Source: Irpex lacteus (taxonomy: Eukaryota; Basidiomycota; Agaricomycetes; Polyporales; Irpicaceae). Taken from it: DNA of 64,000 nt. The notes beneath the pieces were generated by a model, which saw nothing but the letters and a program-made list of their open reading frames with translations, was not told the origin of the DNA and searched no databases. The stretch is from contig MQVO02000019.1 of NCBI GenBank assembly GCA_001986395.2, forward strand, positions 496,001-560,000, written 5' to 3'. This document shows positions 25,219-37,106 of this stretch, in pieces (within the stretch, counting starts at the first letter, position 1; each line of letters opens with the position of its first letter). A program made the position numbers and the translations under genes.

Positions 25219-27222
25219 CTAGAAGAAATCCCACTCGTCCTCCCACTCCCTCATGAACAGAGGTCTCAACATGTCCAACCTTTCCTTCGTGAATGTCTTG
25301 GGCACAGAGTCGACCGGTGTCTTCGGCTCTTGAGCTTTCTCAGTACCCTCAAACGACGAAGGAAGCTCGGTCTGAGACGCCAAGTCGGGTGTCGTGGGAG
25401 GTACGTCCGACTCTGTGTCTGCATCTCCGTCCATCGCTTGGTCAGTCTCGAGCCGTGGTATCGAAGACTCGCGGTGTTCCAGATCTTCGGGCTCGGGGGT
25501 GATTTCGATGGTCGGGAGCTCCTCAGGTTCTTGTGAAAGTGATTCTGAGGAGGGTACGGGGTCGGGTGCAGGAGTTGGATCGACGGACATGGCGTTATCG
25601 GGAGCGGAGGTGGAAGCGGTGGTGGGTTCGGGTGTGGACTCAGACGGCTCGGTAGCCATCTGCTTGTCGGTAGACTCGGGTTGAGGTAATGAAGGCTCGT
25701 CGGCGGGCGTGGTTGAGTCTTCAGAAAGCCGCTCGGCAGGGTTGACGTCGCTGTCGGTAGACGTCTCTTCGATAGTTGAAGCTTGGGATACGTCAACCTC
25801 CATCTTCTCAACGGGCTGAGACGACTCTTCACGAGACTCCTCAGCTGCGTCAGAAATGGGGACGTCAACGGTAGCGGCCTGCTCCCTTTGCTTCTGCCAA
25901 GCCTTCCACAGAGCGACTTTCAACCGCTCAATCCTCCCAGCCTCCTTCTCGACACTCCTGACCGTCTCTCTTCTCTGCTTCCTGACTGTCTGGTCTCCGC
26001 CACTCTCAACACCATCAAGCTTCGTCAGAATACGCGATAACTCCTCCTCGTACATGTGTACGGGTGCGTTGGTCGGGGTGTACGCGAGCTTCGGGGCCTG
26101 AACGCCTTCGAGCTCCTCACCTTCGAGAAGGGAGGACAGGTCGGCAGGGACGGGGATGGAGATATGCTCGTGGCTGTGGATGTCCGATCCCGGCGTGGCG
26201 TAGTCCAAGGTCGAAGGAAGAGTGAATGCCTTCTGGAGCTCAGCGAATTTGGCAGCTTGCTCGGAGATGATGCGCAGGGCGCGATGACGGCGCCAGCGAG
26301 CTTGAATCTTGGTAGCTGCCTCGATTTGCTGTTCGGTAGGCGCTTCACGAGCTTGTAGTTTGGGTGAGGACTCGCGTTGAGCGGCAGGGGCGGGTTTGCC
26401 GACAGGAGAGGTGGGTGTGCGGATAGGAATACGCTCGTGAGGTGGTGAACGGGAAGCGGTGCGTTCAACGGGTGAGGGTGCGGCGGGGGAAGGGGTGGGT
26501 GTGGGTCGAGCACGAGGTGACATGGTTCGAGCTCTGCGTGAGAGAGGCTAGAGGGTTGATTAGCATACAATCGTCGAATGAGGGAGGCAGACGAGACTTA
26601 CAGATTCTTGAGACTTCGACTGCGCCATACGTGGAGGTCTGATGCCGAAGAACTCCTCGAAAGGTGAGATCGGCGAGGACTCTCGAGACTGCTGCTGCCT
26701 ACGAAGCAGCTCTTGCTCGAGTCTCCGGCGCTCTCGTTCTTCAGCCTCCCTCTGCAACTGCATCCTGCGTTCCTCCTCCTCTAACATCCTCCTCCTTCTG
26801 CGCTCCTCCTCCAACTCCATCATACGTCTTCTTCTCTCCCTCTCCTCCAGCATCCTGAGCCTTTCACGTTCACGCTCTCTCTCGAGTTCGAGAGCCGCTA
26901 AGCGTTGGCGATCGAGGTTCGAAGGGTAACCGTAGGCAGATCGACGGCGAGACGGATAGCCGTAGTCGTAGGCAGGCGTGCCGTATCCGCCGTACATATC
27001 TTCGTCTTCATCGGAGAGATAAGCGTTGTGTGCAGATTCGTATGCTTGTCTTGCGAGCCTCGCACGAGCAGCGCGGTTTCGCGCCTCTTCTTGAGCCCGC
27101 AGTGCGTCGGCATACTGGCGACGAGCAGCTTCTTCCTCGGCTAGTGCTTGGAAGTAATCAGAGTCGGGGCGGGCGTACGAGTACGTCGGTGCGCCATAAG
27201 GGAAGTAGCTGGTAGGGAACAT
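25219..27222 (-). CDS. BAG-domain co-chaperone with IQ motif
   Basis: Two exons on the minus strand, 27222-26602 and 26547-25219, joined by a 54-nt intron (GTAAGT donor, CTAAT branch site, CTCTAG acceptor), giving 649 residues. The N-terminus is MFPTSYFPYGAPTYSYARPD, followed by a long Arg/Glu-rich charged helix (about residues 100-190, repeated EEERRRR-type segments). A calmodulin-binding IQ motif, AATKIQARWRRHR, sits near residue 285. The BAG-like helical segment (MYEEELSRILTKLDGVE to EAGRIERLKVALWKAW) lies at about residues 370-425. The rest is acidic, Pro/Ser/Thr-rich and probably disordered. BAG domains bind the Hsp70 ATPase domain and act as nucleotide exchange factors; here that role is inferred. 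The alternative acceptor closest to the long frame would break phase, so this junction was preferred. Confidence 0.82.
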
Positions 27223-30200
27223 AGTTGTGGTAGTAGTGTGCGTGTGTGATGCGTGTAAGTCAGTGACGACGAATAGGAGGGCATGCGGAGGAGGCGAGGC
27301 TTATGTACCTTGACCATCTTCATTCCTGAATATTCGACCTTCGTCGTCGTTTCGCAGAACGTCGGTATTGAGGAGCCGAAATCTCGAGAACATGTTCGTC
27401 GGGTGACGCAGATGATGCCCGAAATTTCTCGAATGACTGCCGTTTTGGGAAGTCGTCGGGCAGGCGCCTCCATCTCCGGGCTTGACCGCGAGGTTTGGCG
27501 CCAGTATGATTCTTGAACTTGTCCACGACATACGCGTAGGTGCATCACCTATTGTTGGTAAGAAAAGCGGTGCAGAAACTCAATTATCAGCATTTTATTT
27601 ATCTTTTTACCTCCTGACAGTCAACGCCGTAGTCCCAAATAATTTCAGTCGTACTTGAAGGCCATTCCCGCCTGTGTTTTCGCAGCAACATTGGAGTTCC
27701 TCCAGGTTTGAAGTGTCGAGCCGTACATGCTCTCACTTTTGTTACTCTCATAGCATCAATCTTCCACGAAACCGTCCTACAGCGACAACCATACTAATGC
27801 TAGTGCTGCAGGTTTTGTCTCGTGAAGAACATGCAGCGGCGCTGTAAGCTTATGTCTGTAGTCGTCATACAAGCTCAAACGCCTCGCCTAACAGGCATTC
27901 GCTCAGTTAGAGCTCCATACTTATTTTGAATCATGGGTAATAGCTGACACTTGCGCTCACGGAAAGGCAGTTGTACCCAATGGTATCCAGCCGTTGGGGT
28001 CACCTGTATCCGTCGAGTGAACATAACAGATTTGTTGCACTTACATGGACGCCTGGACATACAGCTCAGAGGCTGCACCCATACTTCAAATGGCTGGTAT
28101 TCTCCATCTCCACTCCAGGTCAGTGTTCGACACTTCCTACAGTTGACATGTTGATTCTCTATCTTCCTGCTTCTGAACAAACATACACCCCCAGATCGCG
28201 AACAGACGATACGTCTGCACGTACCTCACGGCGAGCCGACTCGGCGGTGCCAACCTCTGGTGTGGCGTCCCTCTCGATCGTGAACGTACTCGAGTCTCTT
28301 CGCCTCTTTCAAGCTGTCAGGCTGCAGCGTACATGTCGGTGAGTGTGTATTGCACATGACTGAAATAGGACGCTCGCGCGTTCAAGTTGTATCAGATGAC
28401 CCGACTTTTGCATTGAAAATGTCTGACGACGTGCCTCTTTCTCGACAGAAACCTTCCTGGATGGCGTGGGCCCCTCTTTTCTGTTTTCTGCGGTACGCGC
28501 CTGTACCTGTCGCCCGGAAGTTCAACAAGACTCGCGGTACACTATGCCCATATACGCCCAAGGGCACATACGGGTATGGAGGTGCCTTCCGGGGATCACA
28601 CGATCAAGTCTGCCGCTAACACTTTCAATTGAAAACCAGGCTCCAGACCTGGAAAACCGCTGCACAGGCAGGGACGAGTGACGCTTGTCGATGTAGACGA
28701 TCGATAGTGACGATCGTAGGCGCAAGTAGATCATTTGTTTCTGACGCGTCCAGGTTGTGTGCGTTTTGTGCCCTCGAAAGCAATGTTTATTGGTCATCTG
28801 ATGACTTGCTATCTACTAAGTACACATACTCACACACTCCTGACCCCCAGAAAAGCTCGACACATCCACACGCCAATCATATGCATCGAAACTGGAGTTA
28901 CAGGGAAGTCAGTAAAAGTGTGCCCTCGAGGAATGCAAGGTAACGTCGTCATGAAGTCGCATTGACAGGAAAACAAAAAGGTTAGTGTATGTCAATGACC
29001 CGCAGACGTCGCCCACGTCAATATCTAATACTACAACGTTCACCTTGGAAGTCACGGTAGCCACCTTCTGGATTCCCACCCTCCGAATTTGACCAGGATA
29101 GCTGCTCGAAACGTCCAAAATTTTCGCAAGTACGACGCTAGCCGTCTCGGAGCAGCACAATTCCACTGCGTCAAAGTCGATCTCCCGGAACCCTTTTGAT
29201 TGTTCGATTTCCAGTTCAAGTGTACATTCTTTTCAGAATCTCACCTGAGAAGCCGAACGCTTTGTTACTTCGAACTCACTCACGATCGACGACTCGACGC
29301 GCACAGAACGGAAGCGACAACTCGAATTCTAGACTGGGGAAACTGAATTACGTTGCCCCGCACCCGCAATCAATTCAAACCTTCTTCGACGTGAACCCCG
29401 CATCCGAGGTCAAGGGAAGTGGAGAAGGGGTGCACTGGAGAAGACGCGTGAGAGTTCCAGGTCATCATTACGTCCGAGTAGCTATAAATATATGACATAA
29501 GTAGCTCATCATAACCCTACTTTCGAAGAGTACTCAGGGTGTTAATGAATCATTAATCACAGTTTGTTACGTCCCACGTACAGTGAGCATTGGGTGGTGG
29601 CCACGGCTGACTTCTGTGGTAGGATCCGAGAGTACACAGGGTTTATACACGTGAGAGAGAAGAGAGTGTGCAGATTGAAATGTGAGCAGCGAGATCCGCG
29701 GCCTGGGTAACTCATAGCTCATGAGCAGCAGTGGGCTCGAGACGGAATTCGAAGTTTGAACATCGGTCACACACGAGGAGGAATCGAATACACACTCATA
29801 TGCAGAGGTGAGGCCAGTGGTCATGAATTCGAAGATTATACATGTACATCCGAGTCGAGCAGAGCAGTAAGTGTACGAAAGCAAGCGAGGTGAGTATAAG
29901 TGCAAAACAAGAATCTACGTTTGGCAGACAAAAGGAGATGGTTGAAAGAAATCGTCCACGCGGTCTACGTTGGCGAGCAAGAAAAGTGGAAGTGACAACG
30001 GAGGATAGAAATGTGGTGGGTGAAACGAAAAACATGCGCAAACGCAGTTGCGTATGCGTGTGGAGAGGTGTGGTACAGATACACGTCAGAACTAGCATCG
30101 GCTAGTCATAACCATAACCAAGAAGCCTCACGAGGCTCATAAGGAAGGGTACACGCCCGGGCATGTGTAAGGCGGCGTACAGGGCGTTTAAGTTCCTGTG

Positions 30201-30503
30201 TACCGTAGACGTCGACGTGGCATGGGAAGGGAAGTGTCAGCACCAGTGGTGCAGCGCCTGTTGTGTATGTGTAACCGAGTCTGGAATACCAGAGACACGA
30301 TGCAACAGCGTTCAACGCTAACGTTCGCCACTATAGCTCACGAATCACGAGGGATGCATAATGCATACTACGGTCGCTCGAGGGTTTTCTAAGTCCTTAT
30401 GTAGCGCACATGGAGCAGGGGATGCCAGGCGTTCGGAGATAGCGTCGAGAAATGGTGTGGTGGTGATTGGTAAGGGAGGATAACTCGGCATACCAAAAGG
30501 TGC
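27223..30503. other. Intergenic, no gene recognised
   Basis: About 3.3 kb. The part near 27.2-27.6 kb is presumably the BAG gene's promoter. Between 27.9 and 30.4 kb there are scattered frames of 60-120 codons on both strands without recognisable motifs; an unrecognised multi-exon gene cannot be excluded. Confidence 0.4.
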
Positions 30504-31106
30504 TTAGACGCATGGAGCGTCCTCTTCGGAGATGGATGACAAAGACGAGAATGACGATGAACGCGAAGAAGCGCGCAGTGGTCGTGGGCGGTTGCCGTTC
30601 ATGGTGTTACCGTTAGGGGTTGTAGAGGCTCCCCATCGAGGATGAACGGACGGAGACGTCGAATAGATGACTTCCCCTTCCGCTTCCTCGTCTTCATCGA
30701 TGGTATGGAGCGAGTCCGTGTCAGATGACGACGACTTGAGCGACCCAGAACGTGCGTCGCGATCGGACTCTGAGTTCTGCGAAGACAAAGGACGAAAAGG
30801 TGTGAGCGACGTGCTCTGCGTTGCCCGAAGAGGAAGGTGAGAAGGGCGTACCTCTGACTTGGAAGACGAGTCTTCGAGCCATGCGGAGATCCTCCTTGAG
30901 AACTCACGCTTGCGGAGGAACTCCAAACGTGCTCTGCGCTGCTCAGACGTCTCGACGTACGGCTGCAGCCTCCCCCGGTGGTCGTATTGGACGGTGAGCT
31001 CTGGGGAGCTCCATGGTGAGTATTGTGCGGCAGGACTCGAGTTGATGTAGAAGGGCGTGATGCTCAGGTTGGGTTGCCTGCGGTCGCTGGAGGTAGATGC
31101 GAACAT
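30504..31106 (-). CDS. Small Ser-rich protein of unknown function
   Basis: Open on the minus strand for 200 codons, starting MFASTSSDRRQPNLSITPFY and ending SSISEEDAPCV. A 75-nt segment, 30851-30777, has a GTACGC donor, a CTCAC branch-like site and a TTCGCAG acceptor, and is a multiple of three without a stop. It is probably a spliced intron, in which case exons are 31106-30852 and 30776-30504 and the protein has 175 residues. The protein has a charged helix (SEQRRARLEFLRKREFSRRISAWLED) and then long Ser runs with an acidic patch (TIDEDEEAEGE), suggesting phosphorylation. A TATATAA box lies about 95 bp upstream (31201-31207). No domain is recognised. Confidence 0.65.
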   Translation of the reverse strand: MFASTSSDRRQPNLSITPFYINSSPAAQYSPWSSPELTVQYDHRGRLQPYVETSEQRRARLEFLRKREFSRRISAWLEDSSSKSEVRPSHLPLRATQSTSLTPFRPLSSQNSESDRDARSGSLKSSSSDTDSLHTIDEDEEAEGEVIYSTSPSVHPRWGASTTPNGNTMNGNRPRPLRASSRSSSFSSLSSISEEDAPCV

Positions 31107-33014
31107 GTTTGTTGGTGAGTTGTCGGCGGGAGGGCTTGAAACAAAGTGTTGGCGGAGGGGGAATTGAGGATGATCATTTGTTGGCTGCGGCAGCGGGAGG
31201 TTATATAGATGCGTGGGCGGCTACGGTGCTGCAACAGGGTCTAGACCGGGTGGAGAGATTGGGAGGGCAATATTGATCGCGCCGTCGGGTGACCCCTGAC
31301 AAATACTTTATTTGGAAATGCGCGACCCCCGCGCCGAAGGGTTGTTACCTCGGCACTGCCACCGAACAGACACAAACGCCGCGGAAAACGTAAGCTTTAC
31401 GGCCACCGATGACTCGTCTTACACGCAATCATCACCCAAAGCAACCCACCAGCACGGCTCACTCATCCGAGTCCCGCAACAGCCGCGCGGATATTGAACG
31501 TCTGCTCGAAAACGAGGTGCGGCCTGTGATCAGTAATCCCACCGAAGAGTTGATACATAACACTCAGATGACTCATCCCGCACCGTCATCGTGAGTCCGC
31601 TTTGCGTAACGACGGAAGCTTTTTTGTCGCTGACTCGCAGTACACAAGAACACACTACGCACCACCTATACGACAGGCAGCTAAGACCAGCTAAGACGGT
31701 AGCACATATGAAAGCCTAGAACACCCACCTATTAATGACAGCTGATGTTGGTAGATACGGGGGCGCAACGAAACACAAAGAGCCTTGTGTTCTCCTGGCG
31801 TTGCACCCTGAGTTCTACGGCCAGAACAGTAGCAAGACACCCGCTTCTCAGGCTACAACAGTCACCAGGCCGATCGTTCGACCTCTTCTCGTCTCTTCTC
31901 TTCGCAGGCTGCTGCGTTGCGACTGTCCGCTCACTGCGCTACACGCAAAAATAGACGTTAGAGTTGACGGCATCGTGCGGCACAGATCGCACAGCGGAAC
32001 TTCCCGCGATTGATCGAAATCACAGCGCCCACGCCACAAAGCTTCACTCAGGCGCCTGCCTTCCGTGCTTACGTCTGTTTCAACGTCTCGGATCGATATC
32101 TCGACATGAATACGATCGCAGCGGAAAGATAGATTTCTGGAGACTTCCCGTAGATTCTGCATCGTGTTCAACACTGCACTGCTTGCAAGATTCCAACAAT
32201 CCGTTATCAGGTGCAGACGTGGCCTCCGTGATAGAGTGGTATCAGTAATTTGATCTTGGTTACGTTACTCCAGTGTTACTCCTGAATGCACCACCGTGGC
32301 ACCTTGGTATGTTCCTGGCTCGGCGATAGTACATAAGAGCAGTCTCAATATCTCAGCACCACTTGGCCATACACTAATTAGCACTTAGCTTATTAGGTAG
32401 GCAACGAGAGGGGTAAGTAGTCCTTCTACTCCTATTCATGCCTCGTGCTAAGCTCATTCATAGTAGTGAACTCTTAATGCTTTGAGATAGCAAGTCTTCA
32501 AGTGCGAAATGTCGCACTCGAAGACTTACTCTCTCGAGCAGTTCGTGTATACATCCCCGATGGCATGAAAGACATGCATGCACTGATTGGTCATGGATAC
32601 ATGGATAGGGACTCAGCGGCAAGGTCACCGACCGAAGCTGTGCTGAGTAATTGAACACTAACGTTTTCGCGATGATAGGGGAGCTCAAATTCGTTCATAC
32701 CACGACGCTCAACTGATAGTGAAGTAGGTCAAAGAGAGTCTAGTGTACGGTTAAGAATTACATAGGGTGAGTGATAGATACCCCTGTCACTGGTTTCTAC
32801 CTCACGCGTAGACAAGACTATATAAGACATTTTCATCACGCTCATCTTGCCCCAACTGTACCTATACCAAGTACTCAACGCACGATGAAGAAACAATCCA
32901 AGTCATACGTGATGATAAATATTCGAACACTGCGTGATAATGCACAAACGATGATTACTGTGACCGAGTCAGAAAGAAAATGCGTACGAATCTACTATCC
33001 ATCTACGTCCTCTA
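31107..33014. other. Intergenic, no gene recognised
   Basis: Promoter of the Ser-rich gene on the left, and the region beyond the LHS1 stop on the right. Frames at 31.7-32.3 kb show no motif. Confidence 0.5.
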
Positions 33015-36000
33015 CTATAGCTCATCATGTTTCGTAGGCTCAGCTTGCTCCGCCGAGCTCGTCCCAGTCTTCGAACTCGAACTCGAGCTCGACGTCGTTT
33101 TCTTCCTCGGCACCTTCTTCCTCACCAACTTCTGCAAAGCCGTCTCCAACACCTTCGCCCTCGACCTCAATTCGCTAGACTCCACCGCCGGGTCCTGATA
33201 ATACTTGACAGCCTTCTGCTTCTCCACGACCTCGTTCAGCCATATCTCGTGCTCCTTGAGCGTCTTCTCTAGCGAGTCGATCTCCTCTTGCGTGTACTTG
33301 GCCGGGTCGCCGCCCTGTGCTTCGACGGAGAGGTTCATCTTGGCTTCGGTGATGAACATCCGGGTTTGCCAGTTCCACATTTGACTGTTGTTGAGCGCGT
33401 GAGGGAACTCCTTGATCTCGCTGTATCGATGCATGACAGGTTTCTCGTATTTCCTACACGCGCAAACGTCAAATCGCCATGCATGTACGTAGCTAAATCA
33501 AAGACACTTACTCGAGATCAGTGCGGTGCTTGATGTAATCACTCGTTGACGCATGATCACCCTCCTCGTGCAGCCAGTTGAACGTCTCCTCGAGCTTTTG
33601 GCCAAGTTCCTTGCGCTCCTCCTCCTGGGAGCACTTCCGGAACGGAGTGTCACCCTCTTCTTCGAGCAGGTCACGTACGCGGTAGAGGTACGCCTCCAAA
33701 GCGTTTCTGGCCTCCTCCTTACGACGCGTCGCGGCTTCAGCTATATCAATCGCACGCAGTCTACGACATAAATAAATCCCGTCAGCACTGATCGCAGCCG
33801 CGCGAATGAACAGAGTCTTACCTGTCCCGGGCGGTCCTCTTCTCAGCTGCCGTCATAGGAGGAATCGACGACCACTTGATCTCAACCTTGAGCGGAATCG
33901 TATCCTTCGGCTTCTCTTTCTCTTTCTCCTTCTTCTCATCACTCGCAGTTTCACCGGACGCACTCGCAGACGAGCTCGACGTCGACCCAGGACGCGCCTC
34001 AGTCTCAGTCTCCTTCCCGCTCTCCGTCTCCGAAGACGCCACGTTGTTGAGCAAACTCTTCAGCTTGCCCGTGAGAGAATCGTCCTTGATCTCGCCAAAC
34101 GCCACGACATCCTGTACGTTCGTGAACCCGGATTCGGAGAGAACGACTGTCGCTTTGATCACAGGATCGGTGGCGCCGGCTTCGGTCAACTGCTTCAGCG
34201 CGTCTTGCACACCTGTGATCTCTGCCTCGAGGATGTCACTAGGGTACCCACTGTGTCAAGATGGAGCAAACATGACGATTGAGTTAGAGGTACGTGTGCC
34301 TGGGATGAACATGAAGTGACGTACGAAACGGGGGCGTTCTTGTACGTGAGCTTGAGCGCAAAGTCATCCTTACGCTTGAACGTCAGCGTCTTCTTGCTCC
34401 CATGCTTGGATCCGGACGGGAACACGAGCGTGTTGATCGTACGCGGTTGCGCGGCTTTTGACTTGGTCTCGGAGTTGTACGAGACATGGATATCATACGC
34501 CGTGATGTCAGTCACTCGGATGTCCTTGGTCTTGAATTGTCGGCTCAGACTGGCACCGTGGAGAGCAGCACCTGCGCGACAACGTGGTTAGAGGTGTCTG
34601 ATGGCTCAACCGGCTATGAATGGATACGTACCCAATACGGCAGCCTCGTCTGCATTTACGTTCAATGCAATCTTCGACCTGTAGGATTTACCATTAGCCA
34701 CGTCATCTCTATAAAGGCAACATCTCCACTCACTCGCCAACTGCAGCCTTGACAGCGGCCTGGATCATGGGCGTGCGCGAGGCACCACCAGCGAGAATGA
34801 CACTTGTTACGTTATCCTGGTAAACAGGCTCAGTTAGAAGCTCCATCCGATGTGAAAACGAATCGGAACTTACCAACGTGAGGCCAGCGTGGGAGAGAGC
34901 GTCGAAGATGGGCTTTGCGAAACGGATCTTCAGGTCTTTGCACGCGGTCTCGAACTCTTTACGCGTGACCTTCGACCGGTAGTCGATGTCAAACGCGACG
35001 CTCTCGACCTACATGGTCATGTGAGATAAGTAATTACGCTGTCAAGTCAATAACCGTACCGATGAATGAGCTTCTGCGTTTGCGCTTAGAATGGCCTTTA
35101 CGCGACCCGCCTCCTTCCACAACTTCGCCATGCCCCGCTTATCCTGACGAATATCCTTCTTATGCTTCTTGTTGAAGTCGTTGATAAGAATCTCGCGAAG
35201 ACGACGGTCAAGTTCGGTACCTCCGGTGGACCTATCGAAGCCAACTCCCTTGACCGCGAGCGACGTTGGTGAGTTCTTCTTGCCCTCAGAACTGAAGCCC
35301 ACGACGGTGGCACGGATTGATGATGCACCTGCGTCGTAGATAATATGATACTCTGGTTTCTCAGTGAAGGTCCTCGTCATGGCATAGTTGACAGCTACAG
35401 CCGTTCCGTCGTGGATTAGCGCAAGAGTCTTCATGCCTGCGATTTCGATGGCGTCCACTACAGCGTCTCTCTCCTGGACCGTGTAGTACGGTGGCACAGT
35501 CAAAATAACGTCAACAACCTTCTCCTGTGCTGCAGATTCCGCTAGCCCACGAATGTACGCAAGCTGCATCGCGACAAGTTCTTCGACACTCCATTCCGTT
35601 CCGTCGGAGCGCTTCAGAGCGACCGTACCCCGTGTGGTCTCTGCGAGCTCTGCGGTGGATATGGACTTGTAGAACGAGACCGCTTGTGAGTTATATGGCG
35701 CAGCCTGCAGGTACTTTAATGACGAGAAGGAGTCTGCTGGGAATCTTCCGGCCTGTGCGTCCAAAGAAAGTTAAGGTTGAGCAGTACAGGTATAAACGGA
35801 AGTGTGCGCACGATATTGAATGCATCTCCGCCAAATAGCCTATCCTCTCTTTTCCACCCAACTGTCGATTGAATCTTTCTCTTCGAACTCCGATCTAGTA
35901 GGACGTCGAACGGGACTCCAGGGGACATTAACGAGGCCTTGATCCAGTCAGAGCCATAGTCTATCGCCAGGACCGAAGCCAGCACATTTTGTGAGAATAT

Positions 36001-36039
36001 AGAGAGACATAACACGAGAAAGACTGTTATACGAGTCAT
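33015..36039 (-). CDS. LHS1: ER-luminal Hsp170 chaperone (Lhs1/Grp170/HYOU1 type)
   Basis: Large Hsp70-like protein of the ER lumen; the family acts as nucleotide exchange factor for BiP/Kar2 and helps translocation and folding. Nine exons on minus: 36039-35812, 35752-35060, 35008-34874, 34816-34734, 34678-34632, 34571-34325, 34250-33822, 33760-33512 and 33453-33015, in phase, 849 residues. A signal peptide (MTRITVFLVLCLSIFSQNVLA) leads into the Hsp70 phosphate-1 region VLAIDYGSDWIKAS. Conserved nucleotide-binding-domain elements follow: VILTVPPYY, IIYDAGASSIRATVV, KGVGFDRSTGGTELD and VILAGGASRTPMIQ. Then come the beta-domain, a Glu/Ser/Lys-rich linker typical of the Hsp170 group, and a helical tail. 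It ends KHDEL, an ER-retrieval signal of the HDEL/KDEL kind. A TATA-like box lies about 40 bp upstream, and paired ACGTGGC boxes about 90-115 bp upstream suggest unfolded-protein-response control. Confidence 0.95.
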
Positions 36040-36126
36040 GATTGCTGGCGCAGAGTCGTCGCAGAGGGCATGAAGGTTATAAGTAAGGCGGACACGTCGA
36101 CCAGCCAAGCTCTGCTGCCGTTACAG

Positions 36127-36156
36127 ACGTGGCGAAACAGATGAGCGACGCCACGT
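36127..36156. promoter_or_regulatory. Inverted pair of ACGTGGC boxes upstream of LHS1
   Basis: ACGTGGC at 36127-36133 and its reverse complement GCCACGT at 36150-36156, 16 bp apart, 88-117 bp before the LHS1 ATG. The core matches the ACGTGG/CCACG element bound by XBP1/ATF6/Hac1-type bZIP factors in UPR promoters. The sites are seen; their function is inferred. Confidence 0.5.
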
Positions 36157-37000
36157 GATGCTGCTTTGATCAGCGCCCGTCGGAGCCCGGCAGATTGGCG
36201 AATCTTACCGGCTGCGCTGGGATGCGTGGATTGTTGGTGGGCACGAGACTGGTGCGCAGACTGGTAAAAATTGGCAGGTATAATAGGCCTTTGCATGTAG
36301 CAAATGTTTAGTGCCCAAGCTGGCAGTGCCAGTGAAACAGAGAGCCTGAGAGATGGCAGGACAAGAAACAACATCGAGGATCAGCATCGGTAGTTATAGG
36401 CTCAGAAAAGGTAGTTTCTCTATACTATAAGTCTCTTTAACCATATACCTTAAGGCAGGTTGTATTAGAATACGTCCTCGTAGTGTTGGAACTTGGCAGG
36501 TAGTGATATTGTTTGCCTAATTAGGGCGGTAGACGCCGACGCCACAATTCCAGCGGTTATCAGCCCGAGCCTGCCGACGGCCGGTCTCACTGGCAGCTCT
36601 TTCTTCGAGACAACCATGTTCAGACTCCTACCTTCTCCTTGTCTTTTGTGAGCATGAATTCTAACATCAAGACCTCAGCTGCCTGCCTGGGTATATCACC
36701 CTCCGCGATTCTTCCGAGCCACCGCAATGTTCATTTCGGACATAGGCTTTACCGACATATGTAGCCAGAAATCCAAAAAGGCGAGTTGGCAAATAAGCAG
36801 ACCAGACCATGCGTGTTGTCCCTATGCCGGCCACGATAACAAGGATCGATGTCAGGGCTGCCAGCCTTCATTATCTACGGGCCATAAAGACCAGTGGCAA
36901 CGGCCACGTTTAACCTAATCTGGTCAAACGTGGATCTGCAGTGAGCACCGCCACACATTGTATTCATACTTGGTTTCCAGCCATATAAAGGGCTTGCAGG
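36157..37000. other. Divergent promoter region, no gene
   Basis: Space between LHS1 (-) and the unknown four-exon gene (+). It contains a TATA-like CATATAAAG at 36982-36990 and a TATATAAG at 37001-37008. No coding frame is recognised. Confidence 0.45.
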
Positions 37001-37008
37001 TATATAAG
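37001..37008 (+). promoter_or_regulatory. TATA box of the gene at 37107
   Basis: TATATAAG about 100 bp before the ATG, with a CT/CA-rich leader between. Confidence 0.5.
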
Positions 37009-37106
37009 GCCCCTCTATCTTCCGTGCTATTATCCACCTTACCCATACCCTACAGTCGTTGAACTACCCGCACCCCCAGTACAGCGCCACATAGCACAGA
37101 GTCGTC

